The notes: generated by a model not told the origin, from the letters alone. Counted from the first letter of the stretch, positions 12,601-26,940 are shown. The stretch is 64,000 bases of DNA from Lichenostomus cassidix (GCA_008360975.2 CM039194.1:12200426-12264425); one strand, 5' to 3'. Translations and numbers: made by a program.

Positions 12601-15509
12601 ATCAGCTGTCCCTCTGACAGCAGCTCTGGATTTTTTCTTAAAGCCAAATGGTTCTTTTTTCCATACCCTGTATGTATTTAATGCCATTTGTGCAGTTGAA
12701 AATAATCATCACCATCAAAACGCACTTGGAAGCCGCAGCACAGCATTAGAGTCTTTTCTAATATAAACCATAGCCTCTAACAACACATGTCGGGCTTGGC
12801 CAGGGTTTTTCCCCATCAAAACACTGCTGCTCCCCTTCCTCCTCTCCTGGTTCTGCAGTACCAGCAAAATAGGAAATAAAAGCCCTGAATAAAAAAAGTT
12901 CCTCTTCGGGTAAGGAATTTTTCTTCTGTTTTTGGTCACTGTGATGATATATCTCAATGATGCTGCAAATTCTCTTGAGAAATGACCTCCACGCCTTCCT
13001 GCTCATGTTTGTTTTCTTCCTTTCCCTTCATTCAGGAGACTTCAGTCCATCAGCTCCCCTTCCTGCACATAATATTCTTTCCCTTGCCTTTCTCCACCTT
13101 CTGGGAAACTGCAGCTCGCCGCCTTCTCCTCTCCTCTCTCTAACGACTTGCTTCGAAGAGCTGGAGAGGAGCCCAAGGGTTTGGCACTGCTCCCTTCTTC
13201 CCATGCCTTATGGCAAGCTTTCCGCATCGCCTGGGTGCTCTCCCTCCTTGTCCTGCTCCCTTTTCTCAACCCAAAATCCAGCACCCCAGGCCAAAATCCA
13301 GCAAGGTGCTCCTCACTGGAGCTTCCCAGCAGAGCCCCAGGGCTCACACAGTGGGTTGGCAGTCTGGATGGGGAATTCCCTTCATTGTGAACCTGGGATC
13401 CCCAGAAGTTTTGCGAGGGTGACAGAAGAGGCAACTCGAGTTTGGCTTTGCAGGCAGGACAGGCTGGAGTTGGGACTTTGCTCCCAACATAATCACCTTC
13501 CAGAAGGACTGAGCCTTGCTAAAAAAAAAAAAGTATTAAAAAGGAGTCAGCAGTTCCCTGGCCTCCGAGGGCTCTCTTTGAAGCAGAGGAGAAGGTCCCA
13601 AGGCAGCGGAAGGAAGGATTTAAGCATTTAGCATAGCTGGTTTCTGGCAGCACTGCCATGTGACCCTGACACTGGCTTCCCCAGCTTATTGATTTTGGAC
13701 TCCCCCACCTTCATTTCTGACACAATTTATCATGAGAGACACAGAAACTCCTCAATCCTCAAAGTATGCAAGATGCTGGCATCACTTTCAGGCTGGGAAA
13801 GAAAGAGCAATTCTTCCCAGCACCTGCCTGGCAAATGTCTCTCCATCCCAAAGCCACTTCAGGCTGCAACCTAGCACCTTTGGTAAAGCCCCTGAACAGG
13901 CTTCCCTCCTGGAACAGCCACGACCATCAGGTATCCAGGGAGCCAGCACTCTGCTGGGTCCATGGAGCAGCCCCAGCCCCTCCATGTCCTCCTAATACCC
14001 CACCAGGCTCCTGGCTCTCTTCCCAAGCCACAGCACAGCAAGGGACTGGCCATCCTCTCCCCAGGGCTGGGCAGCCTCCTGGCTCCTGCCTGCCCTTCAA
14101 TTCCATCTCCCCTTTCAGGTGCAACTTCTTCAAAGGCACCCGGTGGGTTTGGGCTGGCAGGAGATGTGACGGCCGGTGGGCAGAGTGCCCACCCAGAGCT
14201 CTGCCTGCTGCCCCGAGCCAAGGCATGGAGGAGGAGGAGGAGGATGAAGGCCAGCACTCCCCGGCTTGGCTCAGGTGCCTGCCCCAGACAAGGAGCCCTT
14301 TCTCATCACGGAGCTCGCAGCAGGGCAGGGCAGGATGGCCTCAGCACCCTGCTTGTTTATAACCCCACTTCAGCACAAGGAAAACACACCTGCCCGTGCC
14401 AGCCCGGCTCGCACCTGTGCCCCTTCGGGCAAACGGCCGCCTGTTTATCCAGGATGTGTTTCCTCAGCACCCTGGGGGACCATGGCAGAGACGCTGCTGC
14501 TCCCCAGCACCAAGGGCTGTTTTCCATCCTGGCAGGAGAGGAAGGCGGAAAGCTCAGGAGGGGCATTTCAAAGGGTTTTACATCAAGGCTGGCCACAACC
14601 GCGCTGCTGGAGCAGGAAGAGGGCAGGGAGCATGTCCGGCAGACCCCGCAGCTCCTCTCTGCCCACCCCATCCCTGCGGGCAGCAGCGAACCCTGGGCAC
14701 AGGCGCTCCCTCTCCCACCGTCTCAAAAGGTCTCTGCTGTTGTGCGCTGTCTGGGGAGTGGTTCAGAACAGGCAAAGAGCCCAGTTAGACGCTGCATTAC
14801 TTAATACAAAAAGTATCAATAATCCAGCAAGAGATGAGAGCTGTTTCTCGCCCAGGATGCCAAGAGCACAAATTGCCTTCTTGTAAGAGAAAGGCTTAAT
14901 TTCCACAGAACATGACAGATTAAAGTACGAGTGGGTGGGTCCACTCTATTATTCATCAGTCTTCAGTGCTAACAGAAGAGGGTGTGCAGCCTCCTTTGAA
15001 GTTTCTTCGAAGGCCCAGGGTGCCCAAAGACATTTTAGAAGGGGGAAAGCAAGATACAGGGGAATGGAGCTTTGAACGCCGAGCACCCACGTACTCCTTT
15101 GCCCTGGATTTGTAACACACCAGCTTTGTTGTTGCTATTGCTTCCCAAGTGGAGTCAAACCAGAAGGTCCTGGTTCAAACCCAGAGACCTGTCTGACCTC
15201 TGGACCTTAAACCAGCAGAGAAGAGGTCCAGGACGACCATGCTGCTGCATCAGTCATTCCCTAAACTGAGCAGATTTTCCTTTCCTGGCTGTGCAGTGAG
15301 CTCTGTCAGCAGAGAAATGTAGGATTAAACTTTGGAGCTTTGAGTCCTCCCTTCTGAATGGGAAACAGAGCAGAATAATGAGAATAAAAACCAGTTTCTC
15401 TCAGCTGAATTTATTGAGGAGAACACTGGAGTATTTCACTCGAACAGAAAACTCCAGGAGTGATTCCTCAGAGGCAGCACATGGCATTTGCAGACAAACT
15501 CTGCAGGGT

Positions 15510-15757
15510 GAGATTGTGCCAGGGGAGGTTTAGATTGGATGGTGAGAAAAATTTCTTCACTGAAAGGGTAGTCAAGCATTGAAACAGGCTGCCCAGGGAA
15601 GCAGTGGAATCACCATCCCTGGAAGTGTTGAAACAACATGTAGATTTGGTGCTTAGAGACACAGTTTAGGAGTGAAACTGTCAGTGCTGGATTAGCAGTT
15701 GGACATGATGATTTTAAGGGGCTTTTCCAAACTTTAGGGTTCCAAGATTCTATGATG
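15510..15757 (+). mobile_element. CR1 LINE, 5'-truncated 3' end
   Basis: Typical CR1 3' end: the GCCAGGGGAGGTTTAGATTGG segment, AAAAATTTCTTCACTGAAAG, the CAGGCTGCCCAGGGA block, CACCATCCCTGGAAGTGTT, and the closing GGACATGATGATTTTAAGG .. CCAAGATTCTATGATG tail. Only about 250 bp of the element remains, the usual 5' truncation. No coding capacity. Such copies are a hallmark of bird and reptile genomes. Confidence 0.95.
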
Positions 15758-18700
15758 GGTGCAAATAAGTTCATTCCAAAGCAGAGGGGCCTGGAGCAGC
15801 CTCCTCCTGGAGCCATGGGTCAGGGTGAGCTGTGTTCACTCCAGTGCAAGCAGCTGCCCAGCAGGCACCATAAAACCATCAAATCAGGCAAAGGGATGAA
15901 GTTTCCCAAACAGAAAGCACCAAACCCAGCACTGGGAGATCATGTAAGGAAATATGGCACCAAGAAGGACAAATGTAGGGAAGAGGTTCAAATGGGCTAG
16001 AAGCAAAGTCCCAGGCTGGAACTGGGAGCTGGAGCTGAACCACAGCATGTGCACCAGGACTCCAAGAATACACACTGACAGTGAGAAATGTGATCTGCAG
16101 ACACTGGATCTGGAGCATCATCCCCATATTCCAAGCCCACCCGTTACCATCAAGGGTTTTCTGCTCATAGTCACAGGCATAACTTACAGGATGGTTGTTG
16201 GGAGGCTTGAAGTACCTATATCAATACTGCAGAGGGTGATTCATGATTATCTGCAGTAATCCAGAAGCTATACAAAATTTCTAATAATAGGTCTTCAAAA
16301 CCGACATTTTAGTCAAGATTAAAAATTACTGGAGCAAAATCCAATCATGCTTTGCTAAAACTATAAATGGAAAGGTATAACCCATATTCAGCTCTCCTAA
16401 ACACCAAGCTAAATGAAAACAGGAGATGTAGCTCAGTCCCAGGATCTAAGTCAAAGCAGGGTTGGGATCCCTCCCCGTGAGAAGTTGATTCTCAAATATG
16501 CTGAAAGCTGCTCCCAGAGTACCAGGTGCCACAGGGCTGGCTTAAATCCAGGATGATGGAGGGGATTTGGGAAGGGGAAAGCATGGGCATGGATTATGGA
16601 GCTGCCCTGGTGGCACATGACAGACGGTGTGCTGGCAACTGCAGAGCTGCCAGAGCCAAGGCTGCAGCAGTGGGGATGTGGATGTGGGACCCAGCAGGGT
16701 TCATGGTCCTGCTGAACACCATTTATTTAAGGCTGCCGTGCGATCTGATGCACAGTTGCTAGGTGACCAGAGCTCAGGGATGCGAGTATAACACAGGAAC
16801 GCTGCGCAGGTCAGCTCTGGTCCAGCTCCTCAGCATCACATCTCCAGGAGGGTCTCTGGGATGCATCAGGATGTGCCTCCAGCATGAGGAGTGGGGTAGA
16901 TACAGAGCTTGTGCAAGGGGTGCCACACAAATGGTCCTGCCCCTCAGCTCAAGCTCTCTGCCAGGAGAAGGGAACAGAGCCTTCCCCAGCCCCAGGTCCC
17001 AAACCTTCCTCTCCCTTGCAGTTCCCACACTCCTCCTGCCTCCAAATGCCTGCTTACCCTGTTGGGAAGTCTCTTCTCACCCTGCCTGACTTGCACTGTT
17101 TCATCTGCCTACGGATCGGATAAGCTGATAAAATGTGCTGAACGCACCAAACGGAGCTCGTTCCCTCCATCCGCTCCTCGTCGGCTCATCCAAACCAGCA
17201 CTGCTGCGTCCAAGGCCCCGAAAATCTCTCTTGCCATTAACACTGTAACAGAGCACGGCGTTTGCAGGGCCAAAGTAAACACGAAATCTGCAGGGATTTT
17301 TGTGGTATTGAGGACAACTTAACGACTGGAGCCTGAGGCAGATTTATTGTCACAATTTTCACTGAGGTCTGTAAAATCCAGCGTGTTGCAAGCTGGTCGT
17401 TAACATTGGCTTTAGGCTTTCACAGTTCTGGCTTGGGGAGTGGCAGAAAATGTTCCTGTATGTTGCTGTGGGACTGGAGCTAAGCGTGGGATCAGCTGCT
17501 CCTCACCAAAAAACCCCAGCCCAGTTAGTTTTGGCATAACCAGCCCCTCTTCCACCTTCCCCACCCTTCTCGAGGGAGAAAATATTTTCTCCCACCTCCC
17601 TCTGGGAGGATTTCACAGTCCCAGATGGATGAGGAAAGGTGGGATTTGCCCCATGGCAGATCCTCGGGGCCTGAGAGGGGAGTCTTTCTTACTTTTTCCT
17701 TTACCAAACCATCAGGCGTTTCATACCGACCACTTAAATGAAACCAGACTGTTTAGTCCAAGCAATTACTCATAAGCAGATTCTAATTACTTCTAGTATT
17801 TAAAGAGAACAGAGAAGAATCTCCTTGGAGTGTAAACTCGGTGAAGAAGTTGCAGCTGCAAGAAAAAGCCTGTGTTACCCAGGCACACACCCTCCTTCAC
17901 ATCAGCCCATGTCCCTGCCCCACGGACACATCCCAAAGCACTTAGGGGGCAATCACCCCTTTGTCCCCTTGTCTTTTTACCAATAACAGCATAAACAACA
18001 GATATGAGTGAGGGGATTTGCAAAGACACATCCCAATGTACCATATGCATACGTGCACTCCTGCAACAGTGTGAGGGGTAAAACGAATCCACACTCCATG
18101 GGAAAATGTTGCCCAGCTCTCCGGCCAGGCAGCCCGACCTTCCCAGGAGGCAGGGCCAGCTCCCACCAGCCGCTCTCAGCAGCAGATAAGATCAGAGGTT
18201 GGCAGAGCCACCTTCCTGTCTGCTGCACTGCGGGCTCTTCCCATCCCAGCCCAGATGAAGTTACAGGGAGCTGGCTGGCGCTCCAGGACGGAGATGCCGG
18301 CGAGCCCACACCCGCTGCCCCAGCCTCCTGGGACACAGGGAGGATGAGACTCCGGTTTGGAAACCTCCCAGAGCTCTTCGATTTTCTCTCTTGGACAGTG
18401 CCTCAGGCAGCTGCTCAGAAACAAGGGTTGTCCTAGAAGCAGAATTGCAAAGATCGTCCTGCAGGAAGCTCCACAGTCCCTGTCCACACCACACCATGGG
18501 TGATGCTACAGTCTCAGAGAGAAGAGGCAGAAGGGACCATTGCTTCTTCCTAGGGAACACCACAAGGATTGGGATCTGCAACAGAGTACCCATAGGGCCT
18601 AAAGACAACCAGCAGCACATGGCCATGGATGTAGAGAAAGCTGCAGCCTGTGTGACATGTCCCAGGGAACCATGCACTGGCACCATGGGGACATTCCAGG

Positions 18701-21700
18701 CAGACAGAACAGGAACAGGGGCATCTTTCAGGTGGCACAGATGCTCATGGAACATCCTTTGCAATGGCACCAAGCTGCCTCCATCCCAGCCTTGCCTGAG
18801 TCTGGGTGGTTCCTCCACCAAGCTGTGTCTCCAAGCCCCAGCATATTTGGAGCACTCGGAGGTGCAGCATTGGCTGGCCATGAGCTCCCCATGAGCACAA
18901 AAGGCAGACATGGAGCAGCTCTCTGTTTTTCCAAAATTACTCTAAAACATGGGTTTCACATTAGACCACCAACGGGGAGCAAGAGCAAGGTTTCTCTCCC
19001 TGTCTGCTACAGTGATTTTGGGGAGCTCCCCCCTCCTTTTGGCAACAAAAATGGTTTGCTGATGCCAGCACTGATGCTAACTAAAGCTAGGTGGAATAAA
19101 AATCCCCAGCTACTCAGTATCAGCATCCAATTTCCAACGACTTTCCAAGAGCCTCTGGTCACCCTCCAAAGGGGATTGCTGTCCTCTCCCAGCCCGGGAC
19201 ACCTTTGGGTTTGTCCAGGGCCACCACAGCACAGGATGGCACTTTGTCACCCTCTTGTGGCTTACAGGGGCTGGCAGGCTTGCTGTGGCTTTGAGGTGGT
19301 CATATCCAAGACCCCTGGTCCAGGGAAGGTAGGGGAGTTTCTTCAGCATCCTCCCTACTCCAGCATCCTGCTTTGGCCATTTTGCTCCCAGGGGTTAGGG
19401 GAGGCTGTCCACCCCCGGAGGACTGGCTCTGCAGCTCTCCTGCCCCATGAGTCAGAAGTCTCCAAGGCAATTTCGAATTCCAGGAAGAGCCTCCCTAAAC
19501 CAAGACTTCCCTGCTCACTCCACGCTCCCAGAAAGTGCCTGCGAGTCATTCAGATTGGGTTGCTTTAAGGCACTCCCTCCTTCCCGGTTTAGGTGGCTGA
19601 AAATCTCCTACCCAATTCCCAACCCACCCAAATCTCAGCTAGGAAATTAAGCCGCACCAGCCTCTGAGACAGAGAGAGATTCATTCAGCTTTATCTGAAA
19701 GCCATTTCAAGTATGTCCAGATTCCTAATGAAACTTGGATAAAACCCCAGAGATTAATAACAGTGCAGGGCTTTTTCGCATAATGGTTTTCTTCTGTTTC
19801 CAAGAGAAACATATATATATGTGCTTTGGTGGAATCTCTGCATACATTTTTTTGGCAGAAAAGCCAAAATAAATCCTTGTACTGCAACAACCCTCGAGCG
19901 AGATAAGTTAAAAATCTGTTTGCAATTCCTGTGTATTGTTGTCATACACAGATAAACGGGCATTTCTGGCCATTCTGTCCCCTAAGCAAGGCTGGGAGTC
20001 CAGGGACTAATGTTGCTTCAGAAGCCCATCCCAGCTGTCCCCATCAGTGCAGGTCCAAATCTGGTACCCCCCATGTTACTTCTTCACAAGCATGTGTGTA
20101 TCCTGCCTCAAACTTGAGGTTTTTCTGGTACATCAAAGTTACATCAATCTGGAGAATGTGCTTGTAGCCAGTGTGGGGTTGGGTCCCACTTGAGCAGAGG
20201 CAGAGTGCTCCACAGTCCACCTGGGAAGCCCAGGAGCAGGCAGGTTTGGGTACCAGGAGCACAAGCTTTCCACTCTGCCCTCATCTTTGTCTGTCAGAGA
20301 GCAGGCAGAGCTTGTGCTGGGTGACCCACCTACCCTTCTGTGGCTGCCTGTCCTGGGCAGGGCCAGAGGGTTTGGGCTGCTGTTAGTCAGGCTGGCTCAG
20401 CTCTCAGTTTTTAAAGACGAGGATGCTGTAAGCAGGACCACTGCCCTGCCCACCCCTGGCTGCTCATGCCACAAGCACCACTGTGGCACGAGGCAAGGCT
20501 CATGCTGGATGTGCTCACACAAGTCTCCCCTGTCCTCAGACTGAGCTCTCCCAGAGCAGGGTAGACCCTTGCAGGGTGTCCTGTCCCTTGTGGGGTCTCC
20601 CCTCAGCCCACAGCCACTTGGTCAATGGGTGCAGGTCCTGGGGAAGCCGTGTTCTTCACAACTCTCCTCCTCCTGAGGCAAAACTCCCAAGGAAGGGGCC
20701 CTCCATGACTGCCCAGAGCACTAATGCATCTGGCATCTGTCCACTCCACTCCCTTAACCACTGTGGCTTTTTCCATCTTCATAAGCAGGGAAAGCAATCA
20801 GTGTAATGAACGACTCCGAAGCTCTCACCACGGCACTCAGGATGTGCTAAACGAAATAAACACACATCAAGAGCCCATTAATGGCTCTCTCTTGTGCCCA
20901 GCAGCCACGCTCAGGCACAAGGGGACCAGGAAGGGACATTAATGTACAAAGCAGAAACCCTCAGAAAGAAAAGCCTGAATTATTCATTTTTTCCCTCTTT
21001 TTTACCCTTTCTTTTTACCCTTTTTCAGATCACTGCATCCCCACTGCTAGCACATGGCTGTGCCCACACCAGGATGGTGCCACAGGGAGGGTGGTGGGAC
21101 ATGCTGCACACCCTCATGGTGTATTCTCTCCTGGGTTACCCATCCTGGTGAGCCTTCCTGCCCCAGCAAGCTTTCCTCTCTTTCCCAGCCTCCCAGACTC
21201 TACCCAGGGGGAATTCAAAGCAAACCAGCTGGCCACAGGTGGTGATTATGGACAGGGACCACCAGGCTGGGGGCACAAATGCTGCTGGTCTGGTGGGAGC
21301 ACAAGCAGGAGCCAACTGTCCTGAGGTGAAGTCATAGGATACAGACATAGTGGGGAAGCTGAAAAACAAAGGGTTGCTCCTCCCTTCTCAGTCTCATATT
21401 GAAGCACATAGCCAGGAGTCTTGCTCTGGTCAGAATGGAGCTGAGGAAGCTCAGGATGCTGGAAGGACACAAACCACAGTGCAGGTCCACAGCATGACCC
21501 TGGCACGAGCAGCCCCTGCCTCTCCCTGCTGCCTCCTTCCCCTCCTTTTCCTGCTGTGGGCCTTTTGACTCCAGTTACAGCAGCAAAGGATGCCCGATGG
21601 GAGAAAAATAATACCCCAGATCTCTGGTTTCGTGAAGGCAAACACAGCCCCTTCCCTCTCCTGCCAGGTAGAGCTGCTGAGTCCTGGATCAACACAGCAG

Positions 21701-24700
21701 AGCTGTTGTGACTGTTGCTGTTGGCCGTGCTGCACGCGAGGCTGCCAGGCCTTTCAACAGGGATAGGCTTACAAAGGAGAGCAAGAGCCAGCAGGAAAGC
21801 AGGGCTGGGCTGGGGGCTGATTAATAATAACAGCCCTTCTGCTCGCTGCATCGATGTATATTAGATCTACTCCCCAAAAAATGAGAAATTAAATGGCTTA
21901 ATGCTACTTGATGTTCAGTGCCAGCGCTAAATAACTGCCACGCCGGCAGACACACAGGCAGTGAGACACAGCCAGAGAGACACTTCCAATCGAGGTTGTT
22001 AAGCATATTGCAACGAAATGTTAATGTCACGTCTTCTGCTCGTTGGAGTTCTCAAATCTGTTCTTTCAGCTACCAAATTTAAAAGACTGCTTTATATTCC
22101 ACAGGCTTAGAGGTGACTTTTTTCCCCCAATTAATTAGTTTGAAACTAAAAGGGCTGGGTCGCTCTGAGTTTCAGTGATGGAGCTGTTGGGATATGTGTA
22201 TATATATTTTTTTTAATTTTTTTTTTCACTTCTAAGCTGCTCCTCATCTGGCAGCAAGCTGCCAGAGAGTGAGTCAATATTATTCGATGCCTGCTTCATA
22301 GCTTAGGGGAAATGATCTGATCACCCCAAGCAAAGCCTCAACAGCAAGTGGCCACATCACAGCCTTCAGCTTTGGCTCTGTGGATCCATCCTGGCTGTGG
22401 GGCCAAGGATAAGTCAGGTGTGGGGACACAGCTTTCCAGAGGTGCCAAGGGCTAAGCTGGAGGTGCTGGGGAGGGCTGTGATTCACCAGGTCAGGCACCC
22501 TTAGTCTTGTTCTTCCACCTTGTGCAAAAATCCTGTGAACATAACATGAGAACTGAGTATCATTTATAACCCCCGAAGTCCCCAAAGGCAATGTGGAGCA
22601 GATGTTCCAAAACTAAATGCTGTTTTCACCACTGGTAAAGTGTCAAGGGCTTGGTTTGGCCTCCAGAAATGTGGCTGGTTAATTAATGAATGTGACTTGG
22701 ACACCCAGGTCCTTCCTGGGTCCAGGCAGGGCACCTGTCACCAGGCTGGTGGGGATGCCTGAAAAATCCTCGGTGTACTTGCAAAGCTGGAGGCAGAAAG
22801 TTGCCCAAGTGAGGCCGAGCAGCAGCAGGGCCGTGTACACAAAACAATGCCATGATTCATCCGAGATTGCCATAACCCATCGCATTTCATCAGGATGCTG
22901 TGGCATTTAAAATGGCATTTCCTCCCATCTGCTGTGCATTAGCAGACAAAGAGAAAGGAGGAGGGGGGAGAGAACAGCAAAACAAAGAGGGGGAGAGTAA
23001 AACGGGATTCCTGAGTCAGGCTGTTCCCAAAGCAGCTCCTTGTCCTTGCAAAGCCTGAGCCCATCGGCTAGGCAGAGGACAGTGGCACTGGCCATGGATA
23101 ATTTTGCCTCCGGCTCTTCCCAGCAGCCCAGGACATTTCCCAGACGTGGTGAAATCGGCTGTGACTCAAATCCCTGCCGAGCAGCACCTGGCAACCCCCT
23201 CCACACCCAGAGCTGCCCAACCAGGGGCCCCTCTGAGCAAATCCCCCCAGGCTAATTTCATCATTTCCTCTGCTTCTCCATCCCTCCTCAGATTTTCCTT
23301 TGCTTCCTACCTCCCTTCCCTGACTTGTCTTCCCTTAGAAATGAGAACCCCTTTCTCTGTCCCTTCACTACTCCCCCTTTTCCTCTCTCTTGTCTATGCT
23401 CCTACCTTCTCTCCTCACTGTCCCTTAACACCTTTCATCTCCATCTACCCCTTGTCCTGCCCCATCCCCACCTCCTCCATATCCCTTCCTCTGCTCAGTC
23501 CAGGTGGTACCCCCAGGGCTCTTTTCGAGAGGCAGAGAGCTTGAGGCTCTTCTGACAGAGCACTCATAGCAGGGAAATTCAGCTCAGCTTCTGAACCGGG
23601 CCATGAAGATTATCCTAAACATGGCTTGCACTTTCAGCCAACGCTCTGACCCATGAGACACATCAGAGTTACTTTTTGGGGGTCACAAGTGCCCTGTCCC
23701 TCGCCATGTCCCTGGCCACCCATCCCATCCCACCCTGCTCCAGAGCTGAGGCAGAAGGAGCATCGTGCCTGCAGCTCAAGTTCTGGATGGAATCAGCAGT
23801 CATGAAACAGGTCAGATGAGGAGCTGCTGCAGCTGAGGAACAGCCAGAGCACTTTTCCTTGTGCCCCACATTGCTACAACGCACGACGTGCCAGAAACTT
23901 ACGGGTGGACAAATAAATTAAACTGAAGCTTGGAGAGCAGCAATGTGTCCCTGCAAGCCCAAGGGTCCAGCAGACGTGCCTGGAGGCTGTCAGCTCCCGT
24001 TGGGAAAAACCGGGGAAGGACAGCACTCCCCAGCCTGCAGGCACACATCCTGACCCCAGGCCTGGCTGGGACACAAGCAGTCATTCAGAAGGGAATAGGT
24101 GTGGACAAGTTTGACCCCAAGCAATAACCAGGGAGCCTGTGAAAGTGGCAGCGAGCAAAGCCCTCGGCTCGAAGGCTGAAGGCAGGGAAGGGCTGTGTGG
24201 TTATTCGCAGACCGAGCTGAGCTGGCTCCTCAATTACAGCTGTTTTATCCCCTGTCTGGATTTCCAACAGCTTCCTCCGATCTCTTCGTGACTCAGTGTC
24301 TTGGCATGGAGAACACATACCCGAGAGGTTGGCTTTTGAAATCCACCAGGGACGTTTCACCTTCCTAAAATAAAGAGTGGGCAAAATATTTTCAACCTCC
24401 TTCCAAAAAATGTGCACACAAAAAAAAATATCACTCCTTAATAAGTGTATGTTGTTTGGTCTCAGCTGGTTTTGGGCTGGGGTAGATTTTCCTGGTTATA
24501 ATCATGCAGCTGTTTGCTGACTGAATAGCTGTATTTATTTTTTGACATGTTTACTAACCACCTCAAATACCTTCTCTACCTGTAATTGTGGTGCAGCACA
24601 CATATTATTTTTTTTCAGATTTCTTCATTCAAGTGGGTTGTGTTATTCCCAGGCCCTGCGCTGTGGTTTGCTGAGCGTATTCGTGGTTTGAGGGTATGAA

Positions 24701-26574
24701 GCTTTGGACTCAGGTGACCCTGAACTATGGCAGACCTGTGAAGAGACTTGGTGGGGGCCAGGGGGAGAAATGGAGTCAATTTTTCAAGCCATTTGTGCAT
24801 GGGCAGCGTTTTAACACCCTCTATTTGCCTTGCTCGAGAGCAATCTCTCCTGAAAGTGTTTCCTCCCATCTGTGCCCATCTATATTCCTCCCTTCCATGC
24901 TTTATTGAAGTTGGTCAAAGCCAAACCCTTTATGCTTTCTAGTGTTTGTGTGCCCTGAGCCATGGGAGAAGAGGAAGGCCTGAAAATGCAGCAGAGCAGG
25001 GGCTTGTTGGATTCCTGGCACCCAAATTTTGGAGGAAAATGATGCAGTTGCTTTACCCAGGCACCCTGTAAAGCATTGTCTCTTGCCATGGAGATCAGAG
25101 GGCTCTGGAAAAGCTGGGTGGGCAGAACACCTCCAACCCTGCCCTGCAGGACTGAGCTCCCCTCTCCTGCTGTACCTGACCTGAGGGTCTCTGCATTGTC
25201 CCAGCCCTGCAGGTTATCAGGATGTGCTCTCCTCCTTTGTCTCTCTGCTGGCATCTTGATGACTTGTTAATCTGGTCACCTGCCATCCTCCCAGGGCTAA
25301 ATGTTCCATCCACCCTCTGCCCAGACCTCTCCAAACAGTGCTTTTGCAATACCGTGCACTACACAAGCCTCTGTTAATAGTTTGACATTTGTTCCAAGAT
25401 GTTTGGAGAGCTTTGCTGCCCAGGAGAGACCCTGAGTCCTGGGCAGCACCTCCTCTAATCACCAGACTGCTAGTGGGAGCTGGGTTAGTGTTCAGATTTG
25501 GGTTTTTTTTTTCCGAATAATCCGAGCAAACTGAGCAATTCCTGGAGGTATAAAGCCATTCCAGACCCTGTCAAAGCAGGTCCAAATCTGTTCATCCACA
25601 TTCCTGCAGGAGACAGAGCCCTTTGTGGACTCCAGGGATTCAATCTCCACCCAACCTCACTTTCACAGATCATGAACAGCATCCCCAGGCTGCCTCTGTC
25701 CACTCAGCCCCATCCACAGCCTCCCCAGGAGACACCCTTCTCTGCTCTCTGACCCAGAATGCTTCCATCTGGCTTTTTCTCTCCAGGTAGGAGAACCAGG
25801 GTCCCAAACCAGGCCACCAGCTGAGACCTTGTGCTTCGGGTCACCTCAGAGCAGCCACAGTTGTGCTGGGACACCGTCACAGTCCATCTACCCCATTGTG
25901 GCGTGTGCTGTGGCCACATTTATGCCAGGCTGCAGTGACCATTTGAGCAGGGGGAGGTCAGTCCCAGAGAAGGCCATCCAGGTCTGCAATTCATTTACAG
26001 GAGCTGTAAAACTGCCACCTGGACCGTAGCTTTACAGCCTTGGACGATGCTGGTGTCAAAGACGTTTGGTGTAAGAGCCAGCTGGAGCCAGGCCAGTTTT
26101 ATATTTAATCCTGCCTATGAATACAAATAAAGGGTCTGTATTTTGAATGAGCGGCAGGCGCACCACGGACATTATTAAACCTTCCAAAAATAAACCCCTG
26201 CCAAAGTGATGTGAGCCAGGTTTTTCCTGGAAAGTATCAGCGCAGGCTGGGGGGTGGCAGTGGAGCAGCCCCTCCATCACAGGCCCCTCTCCAACAGCTG
26301 CTCTGCATCAGGAGCAGCTTCTTCCCTCTGGCCCCTTGCTTGTTTAAGCCCCAAAAATGCCAGAGCAGCTCCTCCGAGCAGCTCAAAGTCCCCTCAGCAC
26401 TCAATCATCTCTGAGGATTCAGCCCCGGAGCGCTGTGGATGAATCCTATGGAAAACTGTTCCGAAATACACAGAATTACATATGGTGTTGCTGAAACAAC
26501 CCCCGCTGTGCCACCCTCGCTGGTGGGCGGCTTATCCTCCCCCTGCAGCTCTCTGTTCGCCCCCAGCTCCTGCC

Positions 26575-26940
26575 CAGGGGTGTGAGGGGTCCAGCTGTCC
26601 AGCTCCGGCCACGGGGTGACCACCCTGCTCTCCGCTCTCCTCCATCCCCCGCCGGGGCAGTGTAGGGAGCCGCCATGGGGTGAACCCCATTCCCTTCTCC
26701 CCCATCTCCTGCCAGGGCGATATGCGGCACCACCGTGCAGTGAGCCCCGCTCTTCCTTCCCCCCATCCCAGCCGAGGGGCTGTGAGAGACCCTCATGGGG
26801 TGACCCCCCACCGCCACTCCATTCTCCCCATCTCCCACCGGCACGGCATGAGAAGCCCCCTGGGCTAATCCCCCCTTCTTTCTCCCCCTTTCCCCGCCGG
26901 GGCGGTGTGACAGACCCCCAAGGGGTGACCCTCCCTCCCC
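26575..26940. repeat. Degenerate ~60-bp minisatellite upstream of TCOF1
   Basis: About six diverged tandem units of 60-62 bp. Each contains a C/T run with CCCATC, then GCCGGGGC or a variant, a TGTGAGAGACC-like segment and CATGGGGTGACCCC. Units begin near 26580, 26641, 26701, 26762, 26825 and 26886. Because 60 is divisible by three, repeated amino-acid phrases appear in the reverse frames, producing long spurious ORFs. Confidence 0.8.

Larger units (their letters stand above)
8200..26560. other. Long intergenic region between ARSI and TCOF1
   Basis: About 18 kb with no ORF that resembles a known protein, no convincing exon chain and no recognisable RNA gene. It holds one CR1 fragment (15510-15757), a possible MIR-like remnant (9598-9684), poly-T/poly-A tracts (for example 11157-11171, 11391-11402, 22208-22226) and several stretches that look like constrained non-coding DNA, listed in the findings. 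The same interval is also gene-poor in mammals, so regulatory content is more likely than missed genes. Confidence 0.6.

Noticed and set aside
13962..14804. 280-codon plus-strand ORF in the ARSI-TCOF1 interval
   Set aside because: Pro/Ser/Gly-rich with no motif; overlapped by ORFs in both other plus frames, as expected in GC-rich non-coding DNA.
18391..18894. 167-codon plus-strand ORF rich in Cys
   Set aside because: No recognised family, no splice partners, and overlapping ORFs of similar length in other frames; likely chance.
24445..24560. Possible retroviral LTR fragment (GGTCTCAGCTGGTTTTGGGCTGG region)
   Set aside because: Only a vague resemblance to avian LTR ends; no matching terminal dinucleotides, target duplication or internal genes seen.
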